The notes under the pieces are model-generated. The model made no database searches, was not told the DNA's origin, and worked only from the letters and a program-made list of their open reading frames with translations. From positions 1,557,279 through 1,621,278 of the forward strand of contig JAJHZJ010000220.1 of assembly GCA_023548195.1 (NCBI GenBank): 64,000 nucleotides of DNA. The letters run 5' to 3'. The position numbers and the translations under genes are program-made. Source of the stretch: Bettongia penicillata ogilbyi. Taxonomy: Eukaryota; Chordata; Mammalia; Diprotodontia; Potoroidae. Positions within the stretch are counted from its first letter, which is position 1, and each line of letters opens with the position of its first letter. Positions 34,550 to 45,755 of this stretch are shown one piece after another.

Positions 34550-36760
34550 ATTTTGTCCTTGCTGTTCTGTTTTTCAGTCATGTCTGACTTTTTGTGGCCC
34601 CACAGATCATAGCACAAGAGGTCCTCTATCTTCCACTATCTCCAGAAGACTGTCCAAGCTCATGTTCTTTCTTTCACAACTTCGTCTATCCATCTCATCC
34701 TATGCTATTCCCTTCTACTTTTGCCTTCAACCTTTCCCAACATGAGGGACTCTTCCTGTGAGTCCTGTCTTCTCATTATATGATAAAAATGTTTGAGCTT
34801 CAGCTTCAGTATTTGACATTGTAATGAATAGTCTGAATCAATTTCTTAAAATATTACTGTTCAAATGACTCTCAAAAGTCTTCTGCAGTACTATATTTTG
34901 AAAGCTTAAATTCTGCATAGTTCAGTTTTCCAGCCCTCATAGATATACACTGCTACAGGGAAAACTATAGTTTGACTATATAGATCATTGTCAGTAGAGT
35001 TCTGTTTCTGTCTTATAATATGTGGTCTCAATTTGCCAAAGTTTTCCTTCTAAGGAGCAAAAGTCTTTTAATTTCATGACTGTAGTCACCATCTGCAGTA
35101 GTCTTTGAGGCCAAGAATGTATAATCTGATGCTGCTTTTATGTCTTCTCTCACTATTTGCCAGGAAGTAATGGGACCAGTTGTCATGACCTTAGTTATTT
35201 TTTTTATGTTAAATTTTAAGCCAGCTTTTACACTCTCTTCTTTCAAACACATCAAGAGGCTCCTTAATAATACTTCATTTTCTGTCTGTCATCAGAGTGG
35301 TATCATCTAAATAGCTAAGATTTTTATTTCTCCTGGCAACATTCATTCTGGCTTTTGATTCATCCAGCTTGGAATTTTCCATGATATACTCAGCATATAA
35401 GTTAAATAAGGTGACAATATACATCCCTGTTGTACTCTTCCCCCCACCCCAGTTTTAAACCAATTAGTTGTTTCATATTTGCTTCCAATTATTGGTTCTT
35501 GACCTTTATTTGGTTCCTCAGGAGACAATGTGATCGGGTACTTCCATCTCTTTGAGGACTTGACACATTTTGTTGTGATCCACAGAGTCAAGGGGTTTAG
35601 TGTACTTAGTGAAGCAGAAGTATTTTTTCCCCTTGAAACAACCTCACTTTCTCCATAATCTAGATAATGTTGGCAGTTTGACCTCTAGTTCTTCTGCCTC
35701 TTGGAAAATCAGTCTGATTTTCTGATACTTCTCTGTCAACAGATTTCAGAAACTTAGTTTGGAGAATATTAAGTATAACCTTACTAATGTGTGAATTGAG
35801 TGCAAATGTTCAGTAATTTGAACATTGTTTGACAATAGCATTCTTTGGCATTGGAATGTAAATTGATGTTTTCCAATCCAATGGCCACTGTTGGATTTCC
35901 ATATTTGCAGGCATATTGAGGGCAGCATAGTTTTTTTTATGATTTTAAATAGCTCAGCTAGAATTTTATCACCTCAACTAGCCTTATTGTTAACAATGCT
36001 TCCTAAAATCCACTTGACTTCATTCCCCAGGATGTTTGGCTCTAGATCACTAACCGCAATTTTGAAGTTATCTGTGGTATTCACATCTTCCTTGTGTAGT
36101 TCTTTTGTGTATTCTTGCTGCCTCTTCTCAATCTTTTTTTACTTCTGTTAAATCCTTGCATTATTGTCTTTATTATTTCCATTTTTGCATGAAACATTTT
36201 CTTGATATCTCTAATTTTCTTAGAGAGGTTATTTTGCCTTTCACATTCAATTTTTTTCTCTTATTTATCATTTAAGAAAACCTATCTCTTTACATTCTCT
36301 GGAATTCTGCATTCTATTGGCTACATCTTTCCCATTCACCTTTCCCTTTCCTTCTTTCATCAGTCATTTGTAAAGTCTCATCAGATAGTCCTTTGGCTTT
36401 CTTGCTCTTCATTTTCTTTGGAATATTCTTTTTGTTGTTGCCTCCTGTGCAATATTTCAAACCTCTGTACATAACTTATTAGGTACTCTATCAACCACAT
36501 CTAATCTGTTAAGTCTATTATTTCCACTTCATATTCATAAAGTATATTATTTAGGTCTTACTTATAAGGTTTGGTTGTTTTCTCTACTTTCTACAGTTTA
36601 ACTCTAAATTTTGCAAAATGAAATTCATGATCTGAACCACAGTCAGCTCCAGGTCTTGTTTTAACTAAATGTATAAAGCTTCACCACCTTTGGCTGCAAA
36701 GTATATCAGAATTTTATATTGGACATCTGGTGATGTCCATGTGTACAGTCACTTTTTGAG
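34550..36760 (-). mobile_element. RTE/BovB-like LINE, 5'-truncated
   Basis: On the minus strand the 3' end reads GGGGCCACAAAAAGTCAGAC then ATGACTGAAAAACAGAAC, the hallmark RTE/BovB terminus. Upstream come reverse transcriptase pieces and, at 36,600-36,740, a degenerate endonuclease end in which HMDITRCP (from a 'tWtSPDg' block) and a CGSDHEF-type block can be read across frames. Above about 36,760 the homology stops. It is about 2.2 kb of an element whose full length is about 3.2 kb. Confidence 0.85.
35028..35591 (-). pseudogene. RTE/BovB reverse transcriptase pseudogene
   Basis: Two open pieces carry RTE RT motifs. 35,343-35,591 has LWITTKCVKSSKRWKYP, ETTNWFKTGVGGRVQQG and CILSPYL, matching 'lWkiLkemGip', 'tdWFqigkGvRQGCiLSP'. 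35,028-35,255 has AGLKFNIKKITKVMTTGPI, TSWQIV, DYTFLASKTTADGDY and SHEIKRLLLLRRK. Between them the palm motif can be read as SYLDDTTLM, so YADD has become YLDD. Frameshifts and stops separate the pieces. Confidence 0.8.
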
Positions 36761-36764
36761 TTGT

Positions 36765-36965
36765 TGAAAAGTTGAAAATTCTGCTTCACTGCATACTTAC
36801 CTCCCTTCAATATTTCCCCTTGGTTACCACCCCCTCTGTGGAACTTTTTCCACTGCTCTCAATTGTTAGTGATCATTTTCTTCTTGAGTTTGAATGCAAT
36901 TTTTCTTAAGACCATGAAATATTTTCTTTATTTTTTTGTATTTCCTTTTTAACTGTAGATATACA
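36765..36965. other. Unassigned sequence 5' of the RTE element
   Basis: No gene. Mixed T-rich DNA, possibly more of the RTE element too diverged to read. Confidence 0.35.
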
Positions 36966-36967
36966 TC

Positions 36968-37030
36968 ACCTTACACTTTGCAGGTGCTTAGTAAAAATGC
37001 ATTAATTGGATTGAATTTAATTGAATCAAA
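36968..37030 (+). repeat. Short LINE/SINE 3' tail
   Basis: GCAGGTGCTTAGTAAAAATGC followed by ATTAATTGGATTGAATT resembles the common tail '..gtgcttaataaatgcttgttgattgaat'. Confidence 0.5.
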
Positions 37031-37089
37031 TAACAGAGTATGAGACAAGATTTAAAGCACAGCTGATTAGATGATTCCTTATCTTATAA

Positions 37090-37260
37090 TTATACAGAGT
37101 TGGAGTTGGAAAGGGCTATGGAAGCCTTACACTACCACTTGAGCCTTAAGAGAAATCTCTTCTACAATTTTCTTGAAAAGTGATTATTTAGGCTCTGCCT
37201 AAATTAATATATTTCTATTTAAACCTGTGACACAAGGAAAGAGAACTGTCTACTTTGCAT
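37090..37260 (-). mobile_element. L3/CR1-like fragment
   Basis: ACAGAGTTGGAGTTGGAAAGG opens the fragment. GCCTTAAGAGAAATCTCTTCTAC, TTTTCTTGAAAAGTGATTATT and AGGCTCTGCCTAAATTAATATA follow the order of the CR1/L3 complement already seen at 2.72 kb, strongly diverged. Confidence 0.45.
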
Positions 37261-37264
37261 AAAC

Positions 37265-37663
37265 ATAATCATGTGGCTTTTTTGGTAAAAACTGACTATG
37301 AAATACTGAAGGATAACGGGTGTCAATGTACAATAGCCATATTATATTTTTTTCTATTTATCCATAGTAGAGACTATAAATAAACATCTAATGAGATAAT
37401 ACAGGTAAATCACTTGGCAAACCTTAATGTGCCATTTAAAGGCTAAATATTTGTGTTATAAATATTAACTGGTAATGAAGGAGCATATAAGACCCAAAAA
37501 AGTGAACCCTTTACAATTTTTAAAAAACTCATCATGCTATAGTCTCTAAAAGAATGTCCATACTGTAAGGACCAATTTTTAATTAGAAGTTTTCCCTCAA
37601 ATCTTGGTCACTTTGGCAAAAGAAAAATCAGCTTCAAAATTGTGAGCCCTCCTTACATGCAGA

Positions 37664-37694
<31 letters not shown>

Positions 37695-38730
37695 CTTTTC
37701 AGAACTGGAAGTCATCACAACTCTTGCGACTTTAGTGCTTCATTGAAATTAACAAAAGTTTCACTTAATGGATTTCAAGTAAGGCCTACTAATGGACAGG
37801 AATATTTTCAACTCTACTTATCATTACACCTAATCAAGTAACTCTCATTAATACTACAATAATGCAATACTATTATTTTATATTCATATATCATAATTTA
37901 TTTGATTGTTACTTTGAACAGATGGAAGATATATAATGGGGGAAAAAGAGCTTGCTTTCATCGTTATAAATATTCTAAAATATCTAGGAAGCTATGCAGA
38001 CACATGAAAATAAATTATATAATTTCAAATTCTAAAATAAAAATCATCTTTATTTGTGATATAAGTTAAACATATTGTAATTTGGTCAAGTTATCAAATC
38101 TATACAAGTAAGATTATTATTTTTCTTAAAAGATAATAGATATTTGAGCTTCATTTTCCTAAAAAAATTAAATTTACTGATACCTTAAAATATATTAAGA
38201 TTTTTCCTATATTGTTAATAAGTTATTTTTATAATAATCAGTAAGAAGATTTTAATTATATTGATCTGATCCCATAATTGCTTTTTCAATAGAAAGAGAA
38301 TGTAAGAATAATTTTAGTGCTCAGTTTGTCCTCTTTGTTGTGAATTTTCTTTTTTTAAAACAATTCCTTATTCTTAGGCTGTATCTTCTTATTTGCTCCC
38401 TGTATGTATTCATTTACACATTGAATAATTCTATGTGGAATATTGTCCCCCATGTAAGAGTTAACCCATCTCAATTATTATAATAATATAATTTTACTCA
38501 TTGAAGACAATAGAATCAACTATTATTCATTAACATGAATTTTAAATTTTGGTTTTCCATCTTTAAATATAATGATTTCAATTTATTCACATTAAAAGCA
38601 AATTTTACTTAAATAATGGTAATGATAGAGGGCATTGCTGCAAAGTCAATTCTCTCTTCAAATTAATTTCCATTACAATTTCATTGTAATCCTCCATTAG
38701 AGCCCAAACCTATAAGTAACTATTTCCTTC
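37265..38730. other. AT-rich unique sequence with a (TA)n run
   Basis: No gene or interspersed repeat recognised. A pure (TA)14 run lies at 37,667-37,694. The block 37,930-38,300 is AT-rich but of mixed complexity. Confidence 0.45.
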
Positions 38731-38734
38731 AACA

Positions 38735-38945
38735 CAGTGGAGGATAAGTGGAATCTAGGTGAATAGAGTGCTGTACTCAGAGTCAGGAATACATGAGATT
38801 GTATTGGACCTTTGACACTTACTAGCTGTATGATCCCTGGCACTATACTTAATTTCCACCTGCTCGTTTTCCTCATCTGTAAAGTGGCAATAATAATAAT
38901 GTTTATCACTGATAGTTATTGTAAGTAAATGTTGACTTTCCTAAC
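38735..38945 (+). mobile_element. MIR/THER1-type SINE
   Basis: AGTGCTGTACTCAGAGTCAGG (tRNA-like head), GACACTTACTAGCTGTATGATC, TTTTCCTCATCTGTAAAGTGG and CAATAATAATAATG in the right order. Confidence 0.8.
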
Positions 38946-39084
38946 TAAAAACTTAGTAGACATGATCACATGCCTCATCAATAGACATAATTTTTATTAT
39001 GTGTTTGTTTATATGTCTAATATTTAATATGTATAAATCTCAAAGATCAAAATCTTAAACTGCCAAAATCAGAGAATATTCCAA

Positions 39085-39235
39085 AATTATTTATTCATTG
39101 ATTCGTCAAGTGTACATTAAGAGCCTAATATGAGAGAGACATTAAGATGCTGTCCTTAGTATCGGAGATATATGAACCAAGAGAAAACAAATTTCTTCTT
39201 TATGGAGCTTATATATTGCTGATGAAAATAATTAC
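39085..39235 (+). repeat. 5' part of the ~600-bp mammalian repeat
   Basis: TTGATTCGTCAAGTGTACATT, AAGAGCCTAATATGAGAGAG, ACATTAAGATGCTGTCC, then TCTTTATGGAGCTTATATATTG. The order matches '..cattaagcacctactatgtgccag..ctaagtgctggagat..caaggagcttacattct'. Confidence 0.5.
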
Positions 39236-39289
39236 ATCTAGTTAGAACAGAATTATATACAAAGAAATGTCCTTATATTAACCCTGTAA

Positions 39290-39445
39290 GGTTCATTACA
39301 AGTACTTCTTTCTATTTTATAGCAGTTACTGATCCAGACTGAGTTGCCTATGGTCACACAGATAGTAAGTGTTAAAATCAGGAGTAAAAATATAAAAAAA
39401 GTACTTCTTACTAAAAGACAAATATTCTTTCTATTATTCCATGGT
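39290..39445 (-). mobile_element. MIR-type SINE fragment
   Basis: TAGCAGTTACTGATCCAGACTG, AGTTGCCTATGGTCACACAG and ATAGTAAGTGTTAAAATCAGG are the complement of the MIR middle and head. A 'tattctttctattattccatgg' end follows. Confidence 0.65.
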
Positions 39446-39449
39446 TTCT

Positions 39450-40525
39450 TCTGAAATACATTAGACTACAATAGCAGGAAGGTATAGAAAGTCCTTATTC
39501 CACACAGCTCATATTGTTTTTCTCCATTAAGTTGGTGGAGGTATGGGGATGAGTAGGAAAAAAAAAGCCCTTAAAATGAGGAAAAGAGAAACTCCACAGG
39601 GCCAAAGAAAAAAGAAATTCTGATCACAGTTCTATATTGTAATAAAGTTATATCCAGTTAAAGAATAATGGACCCCAACAGTTGAGGGATGGAGTAAGCT
39701 TTCCAATTGAGATAGTAGCAATAAAGGACTTTTCTGGAGTTACTACTGAAACCAGCAGGATGAGTGACAGTGTGATGGCATCAGGGACCAGCATCCTTGA
39801 CAAGATCTCTGAGATCATATAATCAGAGATGAATGCACAGTGTCAAGATCAAAGAGCCCTGAGAATAAAAGAAACTAGATTGAGAGAAGCAAATCTCAGA
39901 AGTGAAGTTTTTACTTTTTTTTAATCAGTAAAATAAGAAAAGACTGAGTGAGAACAATTACTGAGTAACAATGTTTCCAGCTTACAGAAATGTTCTTTGG
40001 CCACAGGTAAAATGCAAAGAGCTGGATTCATAGGACCTTTTTAAGTTAAAAAGAACAGGCCTTCAATACTTTAAAAAGCCATAGTCTTTCCCATTTATAT
40101 TTTTAAAGCTCAAATTGATAGGCAATTTGAAACCACTGGGAGTCACAATTTCAAACTCGATCCAAAAAAAAAAAAATCTCTCCCCTTAAAGGGACAAAAC
40201 AAAATAGGGAACTCAACCCCAGACATCGCTATCATTTCAACAACATATTTGCATTTCTCTATGTCAAGAATTTGATATTTTTAGTAACTACTGAAATTTG
40301 ACTTGAACTTGGTTGTTTTAAATTTTGGTAAGCAGAGATAATCATAGTTAAATAGCTTTAGGAATTCAGATCACACAAAGTTTAAAAAACAAACATATGT
40401 TTGTTTTTTAAGAATTTTAAAAGAAATTAGTGAAGAAATCTGAAATCTGCATTCACTGTATTTCTGAGATCTTTGTGCTTATGGAAAAGTCAGAGTTTTA
40501 AAATCCACTTTAATTAGACTTTGTG
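39450..40525. other. Unique sequence, no gene seen
   Basis: No recognised family. The local palindrome-like AAAAACAAACATATGTTTGTTTTTT lies at 40,385-40,409, a perfect 24-25-base inverted repeat. A 13-A run lies near 40,167. Confidence 0.5.
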
Positions 40526-40529
40526 TATC

Positions 40530-40718
40530 ATTTGGTATACGTGATCCTGAGCAACTCACTTAACCACGGTCTCAGTTTCCTCAATTATGAAAGGTTGATA
40601 ATAATAACATCTACATATCTATCAGCAGAGTTATGTAGATGAAATGAAATATTTGCAAAGTGCATTGCATAGTGTTTGGCACATGTTCAGTACTACATAA
40701 ATGCCTATTACCCTCTTT
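40530..40718 (+). mobile_element. MIR/THER1-type SINE
   Basis: GATCCTGAGCAACTCACTTAACC, GTCTCAGTTTCCTCAATTATG, TGATAATAATAACATCTACA, GATGAAATGAAATATTTGC, AAAGTGCATTGCATAGTG, TTTGGCACATGTTCAGTAC, TACATAAATGCC. The head is missing. Confidence 0.8.
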
Positions 40719-40719
40719 C

Positions 40720-41440
40720 CTTCCTTTCTACTAGACTATGTTTTCTCTTTGGCATGCATGTACGTGCGTGTATGTGTGTATATATAAATGAAAAATGGTG
40801 TTCTATGCTTTCTGCTTTCACTTATTTCCCAAACTCTTCCTATCTGGCTAGATAACCATATTTGTATCTATATCTGTATCTTGTTATCATTTTCTTTAGT
40901 AGGGAGTGACACTAATGGGAGTAGAAGGTAGAGACAACAAATAAAGAACAGTGAGAAGCATAGCAAGATTGGTGACACTTGTGTGAAAAGATATAGATGC
41001 AGGGAATGTGTGTGGCCAATACACAGACTTGGAGAGTTAACTCATACCTGTAAAGCTAAGGGCTGAATATATCTTCAGGTATTATAATTATCCTGTTCTC
41101 CCATTCTGATCTCAAGCATGAATTCTCTGCAAGCACTCTAGTCTATGCCAAGTCTGCAGGCATACAGTGTAATTTCTGCCAGGTGTTGTTCCATACTGTC
41201 CCCTATGATGCTGCTGGTTACTGCCAGGTATAGGTCAACTCAGCATATAATTTTGAAGCATCTTCTCTGCCCCAAGCTTTTTATTTCAGGTCATTCTTAT
41301 CTGCATTGCTCTGGACAGAGAGCTGATGTTGGCCTTTCACTTTAACAGAAATTTATAGCCCAGAGGCTTAAGCTACAGTTCCTTTAGGAAGGCAAGAATC
41401 TCACATGTTGATATCAAACTCATGAAAAACCATTAATTGT
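40720..41440. other. Unique sequence with a short (GT/AT) tract
   Basis: A degenerate GCATGCATGTACGTGCGTGT tract lies at 40,754-40,790. The rest, including a 66-codon ORF at 41,145-41,345, has no recognised content. Confidence 0.4.
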
Positions 41441-41444
41441 TTCT

Positions 41445-41710
41445 CTTTTTTCCACCATTGTTCTCTGTCCTTCTTTACCAAAGAGGAATGATGACATCAA
41501 GCATGTGATGTCTTGAATTGAAAGTGAATTGGATTTAAGTGAGGCAGGGCTGGACAAAGCACCAGCCTCACTCTCTCCTCTAGAGTCATCTGGGTCCAGT
41601 GCCAAAACATAGATCAGGATGACTGGAGATGACCTTGGATGCAGTGGGAGACCTTGATATTTTTAAGCTAAGGTCTTTCCCAGGTCTCAATAGGAGGTGA
41701 GGTCCCTCCG
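41445..41710 (-). mobile_element. Marsupial SINE with 'CCTCTTTGG..GAAGGACA' tail
   Basis: Read on the minus strand: CTCCCACTGCATCCAAGGTC, ATCTCCAGTCATCCTGATC, GCACTGGACCCAGATGACTC, GAGAGTGAGGCTGGTGC, CCTGCCTCACTTAAATCC, AATTCACTTTCAATTCAAGAC, then CCTCTTTGGTAAAGAAGGAC. This block order is shared with the copy at 53.4 kb. I recognise it as a marsupial SINE family but am unsure of its library name. Moderate divergence. Confidence 0.75.
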
Positions 41711-41714
41711 AACA

Positions 41715-42400
41715 GTTACTATATTAGGTATTCACCAAAAATAGCTTTTCCTAAGAACCAAGGCCACAAAAGAGTCCATCATTTAATTAGCACCCAAAAA
41801 GCATTAAGATTTCTTTTTTTTCTTTAATTTATACATGTTACTTTCCAAGGACAAAGTATCTCTCTTAAGTCTCAATCTAGAGCTGTCACAACCATAAAAA
41901 AAATCTATCAGAATATAAGCAGAATCTGAAGTTGGAAACTGGAATGGGAAGCACAAATGCTTAGAAATAAGCCAACCTCAAACTGTATTGTGCTCCTGGA
42001 ATGTCCGATGAATATGAGCTTAGTGGAAGAGGAAAGAGTCAAATAACTAAGGGAGTATTTCTCACAAAAAATAGAATTTTTTTATTGTTTTCTGTATATT
42101 TGTATGTGTATACCTGTGTGTGTGTTTTCCATTGGTTTTCACTAGGGCCTTATCTCTTCCCATATTTCTGCTATTAATTGAGAATCAATTTTGAAGTTGC
42201 CAGAGGATTTGGGAGGCAGGCTGGATAGAAGAGTTTCTTTTTTCCTTTCTTTCTGATTTTGATGTTCATGATGTTTGATTTTCATTAAAGGGAAAATGAG
42301 TGTAAATTCACTGAATATAATAAGCATTACAGGTATAAAACCTCAAGTAAAGTTAAATATAAAGTATATTTTATCTAATTCTCTTACTAAATCTTCATAA
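41715..42400. other. Unassigned sequence
   Basis: No gene or repeat recognised. It lies between a SINE and an L1 ORF2 fragment. Confidence 0.4.
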
Positions 42401-42404
42401 CTGG

Positions 42405-43365
42405 ACCAGAAAAGTAGTGCAGAAAGCAGAATGGATTAAAAACTATAATCTTACAATATGTTGTTTACAAGAAACACATTTGAAACAGGGGGATACACAA
42501 AGGGCAAAGGAAAAAGGTTGGAGCAAAATGTATTATGATTCAGATGATGTAAAAAAAGCAGGAGTAGAAATCTTAATCTCAAACAAAGCAAAAATAGAAA
42601 TAGATATAATCAAAAGAGATAAGAAAAGAAAGTATATCTTTATAAAAGACACCATAGACAATAAAACAATATCATTACTTAACATATGTGCACCAATATG
42701 TATAGCATCCAAATTGTTAGAGGAGAATGTAAAAGAGTTATAGAAAGAAATAGACAGCAAAACTGTGTTAGTGGGGGACCTCAACCTCTCCCTCTCTGAC
42801 CTTGATAAATCTAATCTCAAAATGAACAAGAAAGAAGTTAAGGAGGTGAATAGAACTTTGGATAAGGTAGATATGATAGATCTCTGGATAAAACTGAATG
42901 GGAATAGAAAAGAATATACCAGTTTCTGAGCAGTACATAGCACATACACAAAAACTGACCATGTATTGGGGAATAAAAACCTCACAATCCAGTACAGAAA
43001 GGCAGAGATACAGTTGATGCATCCTTCTCAGATCACAATGCAATAAAAACTATATGTAATAAAAGGCCATGGAAAGATAGACCAAAATTTCATTGGAAAC
43101 CTAATAATCTAATGAATGGGTTATACAAGATATCATAGAAATAATCAATAACTTCATTCAAGAAAATGACAATAATGAGACAAGTTACCAAAATTCATAG
43201 GATACTGCAAAAGCAGTTCTTAGGGAAAGTTTTATATCACTAAATGCCTATATGAATAAAATAGAGAAAGAGGCAATCAATGAATTGGGAACACAGCTGA
43301 AAAAGCTAGAAAAAGAATAAATCCAAACTCCCCAATTAAATACCATATTAGAAAAAGTTTAATTG
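42405..43365 (+). mobile_element. L1 ORF2 endonuclease fragment
   Basis: A 108-codon open piece (42,417-42,743) encodes the APE-type endonuclease: LTICCLQETHLKQG with the catalytic Glu, VEILISNKAKIEIDIIKR, and LLNICAPI. After a stop the same frame continues TVLVGDLNLSLSDLDKS (the catalytic D-x-N motif kept), MIDLWIKLNGNRKEYTSF and TYTKTDHVLGNK. The SDH motif near 43,030 survives only in a shifted frame. The fragment ends near 43,365 after LKKLEKE-type sequence, before any RT. It starts inside ORF2 and lacks a 3' end, so it is an internal piece. Confidence 0.8.
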
Positions 43366-43369
43366 GTGA

Positions 43370-44125
43370 AATACTAAGGTCTTAAAGAAGTCTTAATCAG
43401 GATTATTCTATATTCTAGTCACCAAATTCACTAATCCTGAAGACTTTTACTATTATGTACCACAGTGCATCAGCATTACGCTCTATATATAGTTGAGCAA
43501 TTTTGGAAGTCACAAGATGTAGAGCACAGTAGAATCAAATGTAGTGTTCCACAGTAGCCACCTAGACCAACTCAGAACTGAGCAAGAATGCAGTCTACAA
43601 ATGGTCATGAAGCCTTTACTCAAAGAATTCAACTAAAGGAGATGACAGAACCTGCCAAGACTGATCATTTATCTTTGATTTAGCATAAATTATTAGATGG
43701 TATTTTCTGAAGTTAATCTGAAATTACAATATTTGTTTCCTCTTTCTATTGCTTTAAGCTTTGCCTTCTGGGAAAATAAAGCAAATGTAATCCCTTTACT
43801 ATATGATAGTCCCATCATCTACTTAGAGATAAAAATCACCCTGTCTTCTTTTCTCATGATTAATATCACTCATCTCTTCAAATTTTCCTCACATAGCATG
43901 AAAGGAAGGTCTTAGACCATCATGGTTGCTCTTTTCAAAACATACTCAAGATTTTTAAAGACTTTTCCATTATACTTGGTACTAGATATTGTCCTCTACA
44001 TGTAACCCAACCAGAAAAGAGTCATTTTAGGCATTCACACACATAGCCTTGGATATTATGCCTTACACTTCAGTTTAGGTTCACATTTACTTGTTTTTAT
44101 TCCATTCCAAGCTATTCATTTACAT
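43370..44125. other. Unassigned sequence
   Basis: No recognised repeat or gene. A 72-codon ORF (43,697-43,915) has no domain. Confidence 0.4.
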
Positions 44126-44174
44126 TAAGTTAAACCCACAAGATAATTCTCAGCTATGTACATCTGGAAATCTT

Positions 44175-44312
44175 AAACTCAGTTTCCTCTTTTGTTAAAA
44201 TGGGATGATAATTTTGCCTGTCTCCCAGGGTTTTTGTGAGGATAAAATGAAATGATATTTGTAAAGCACTTAGCACAGTGCCTGGTACAGAGTAGGCAAT
44301 ATACATGTTAAT

Positions 44313-44320
<8 letters not shown>
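44175..44320 (+). mobile_element. MIR/THER1-type SINE inside the left arm
   Basis: CTCAGTTTCCTCTTTTGTTAA, GGATGATAATTTTGCCTGTC, TCCCAGGGTTTTTGTGAGG, GTAAAGCACTTAGCACAGTG, CCTGGTACAGAGTAGGC and an ATTACTACT tail leading into the trinucleotide array. Confidence 0.85.
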
Positions 44321-44374
<54 letters not shown>

Positions 44375-44387
44375 CTCCTCTACTACT
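44312..44387. repeat. (ACT)n trinucleotide microsatellite
   Basis: About 20 uninterrupted ACT units, then a CTCCTCCTCT interruption and TACTACTAAC. It grew from the MIR tail. On the minus strand it reads as a run of GTA, which explains a poly-Val ORF there. Confidence 0.97.
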
Positions 44388-44490
44388 AACAACTGAGAGT
44401 ATATGACAAGCATGAGAGCTGGAGCCCATAAAATGACATCATATGAGCAATTATCAATTTCACATGGGAGCAAAGTCAGGGAAATAACCA

Positions 44491-45204
44491 ATCTCCCTTT
44501 TGCAAGCAAATGAGGTCTCCCTTATTTCTTCAACAAGTTTTTCAAGTCTTGTCCCTTTCTATTCTGACCTTAACTATCTTTAGTATAAACTGTTCCACTG
44601 AGAAGCAGTGGAAATTAGAAAATTCAGACATCCTAAATAGTAAATATTTACTGAGTGTTAGGGGAGGGGGTAAGTGGAATAGTGAATTTTGTCTGTGGAA
44701 AAAGGAATGCTATTCTTTGGAAGATAAGACTAGAAAATCTAGGTTCTCAATTTGGATTGTCTTTTTCACGGTAAGCTCTTTCAAATTTTCGTAGATGACA
44801 TCTTCATTAGTTTCTTCAATGTTTATCTTCAAATCTTATTTTCATGCTACCTTGCTATCTGCCTTACCACTGTCTTGTTCCTCCCTACCTATGTTAGTAC
44901 CATCCCCTGTATTCAAACTCCAGATTTCAAATCTCAAAACACTCATCCTGGAGATTAATCATTATCTTGTTTGGCAAATGAAAGAGCACAAACTCACACA
45001 ATCTATTCTATCTCAGCTAAAAACATAGCTCAGAACATTTGCTTTAAGTCAGCTCAGAGTATAATTTTAACCTGGCTTCACTACTTTGGGACTTCTCTGA
45101 CTTTTTTATCATTCCCCAAATTAGCTACTTTTCCCTAATCCCTCTTCCTGCCCCCAACTTCCACGTTCAACTTCACTTTCTATGTCATTTTCAATTTCCT
45201 TTTC
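44491..45204. other. Spacer of the inverted repeat
   Basis: Together with the tail at 45,205-45,345 and the DNA up to 45,452 this makes a spacer of about 960 bp. Three small plus ORFs (44,510-44,794; 44,752-44,958; 44,795-45,028) overlap one another and lack domains. Nothing here is duplicated within the window as far as I can see. Confidence 0.5.
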
Positions 45205-45345
45205 TATATTGTTTATATAGATTATAAACTCCTTAATGGAAGGGACTGTCTTTTTTTAATAGTTTATTCCCACCATGTAGCATAATGTTGGCCTTATAAC
45301 AATCACCTGATAAATGATTACTGACTGATTGACTATCTAGCTGGT
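45205..45345 (+). repeat. LINE/SINE 3' tail (L2/MIR3-like)
   Basis: GATTATAAACTCCTTAATGG, AAGGGACTGTCTTTTTTTAA, CATGTAGCATAATGTTGGCC and GATAAATGATTACTGACTGATTGA match the common tail '..tgtaaactccttgagggcagggactgtctt..gcacagtgcctggc..aataaatgcttgttgactgattga'. Confidence 0.65.
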
Positions 45346-45554
45346 CCCAGGGCCCTCTAATATCTGCTTTATGAGGATGCCCTTATTCTGTTCTGCTTTC
45401 CCCATCTCTGCACAGCATAGCAATTGTTTATAGTATAAACCAAACTAAATATTAGTTATTTCTTTGATTTTGCTCCCATGTGGAATCGATAATTGCCTAT
45501 ATGCTGTCATTTTGTGAGTTCCAGCTCTCATGCTTGTCATATGCTCTCAGTTGT

Positions 45555-45617
45555 TAGTAGTAGAGTAGTATTAGTTAGTAGTAGTAGTAGTAATAGTAGT
45601 AGTAGTAGTAGTAGTAA
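45555..45617. repeat. (AGT)n trinucleotide microsatellite
   Basis: TAGTAGTAGAGTAGTATTAG then GTAGTAGTAGTAATAGTAGT and more. The complement of the (ACT)n array in the other arm, but shorter and more interrupted. Confidence 0.95.
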
Positions 45618-45755
45618 TTGACACATATATTTCCTGCTCTGTACCAGGCACTGTGCTAAGTGCTTTACAAATATTATTTCATTTTATCCTCACAAAAACC
45701 CTGGGAGACAGGCAAAATTATCATCCCATTTTAACAAAAGAGGAAACTGAGTTTA
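45618..45755 (-). mobile_element. MIR/THER1-type SINE inside the right arm
   Basis: The complement: CTCTGTACCAGGCACTGTGC, TAAGTGCTTTACAAATATT, CCTCACAAAAACCCTGGGAG, ACAGGCAAAATTATCATCCC, AGAGGAAACTGAGTTTAAG. Block for block it mirrors the MIR of the left arm. Confidence 0.85.

Larger units (their letters stand above)
44130..44490. repeat. Left arm of a large imperfect inverted repeat
   Basis: The reverse complement of this arm matches 45,453-45,797. Shared blocks outside the SINE are GAGAATTATCTTGT, GATTTCCAGATGTACA, TCCAGCTCTCATGCTTGTC, CTCTCAGTTGTTAGTAG, TTTGCTCCCATGTG and (A/G)GTTATTTC. The arm includes a MIR and an (ACT)n array. By eye I estimate roughly 85-90 percent identity outside the array. 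Confidence 0.8.

Noticed and set aside
42533..43043. Minus-strand ORFs of 150 and 91 codons
   Set aside because: They lie antisense to L1 ORF2 endonuclease sequence and have no features of their own; shadows of the A-rich L1 strand.
44154..44429. Poly-valine minus-strand ORF
   Set aside because: It is the translation of the (ACT)n microsatellite and MIR.
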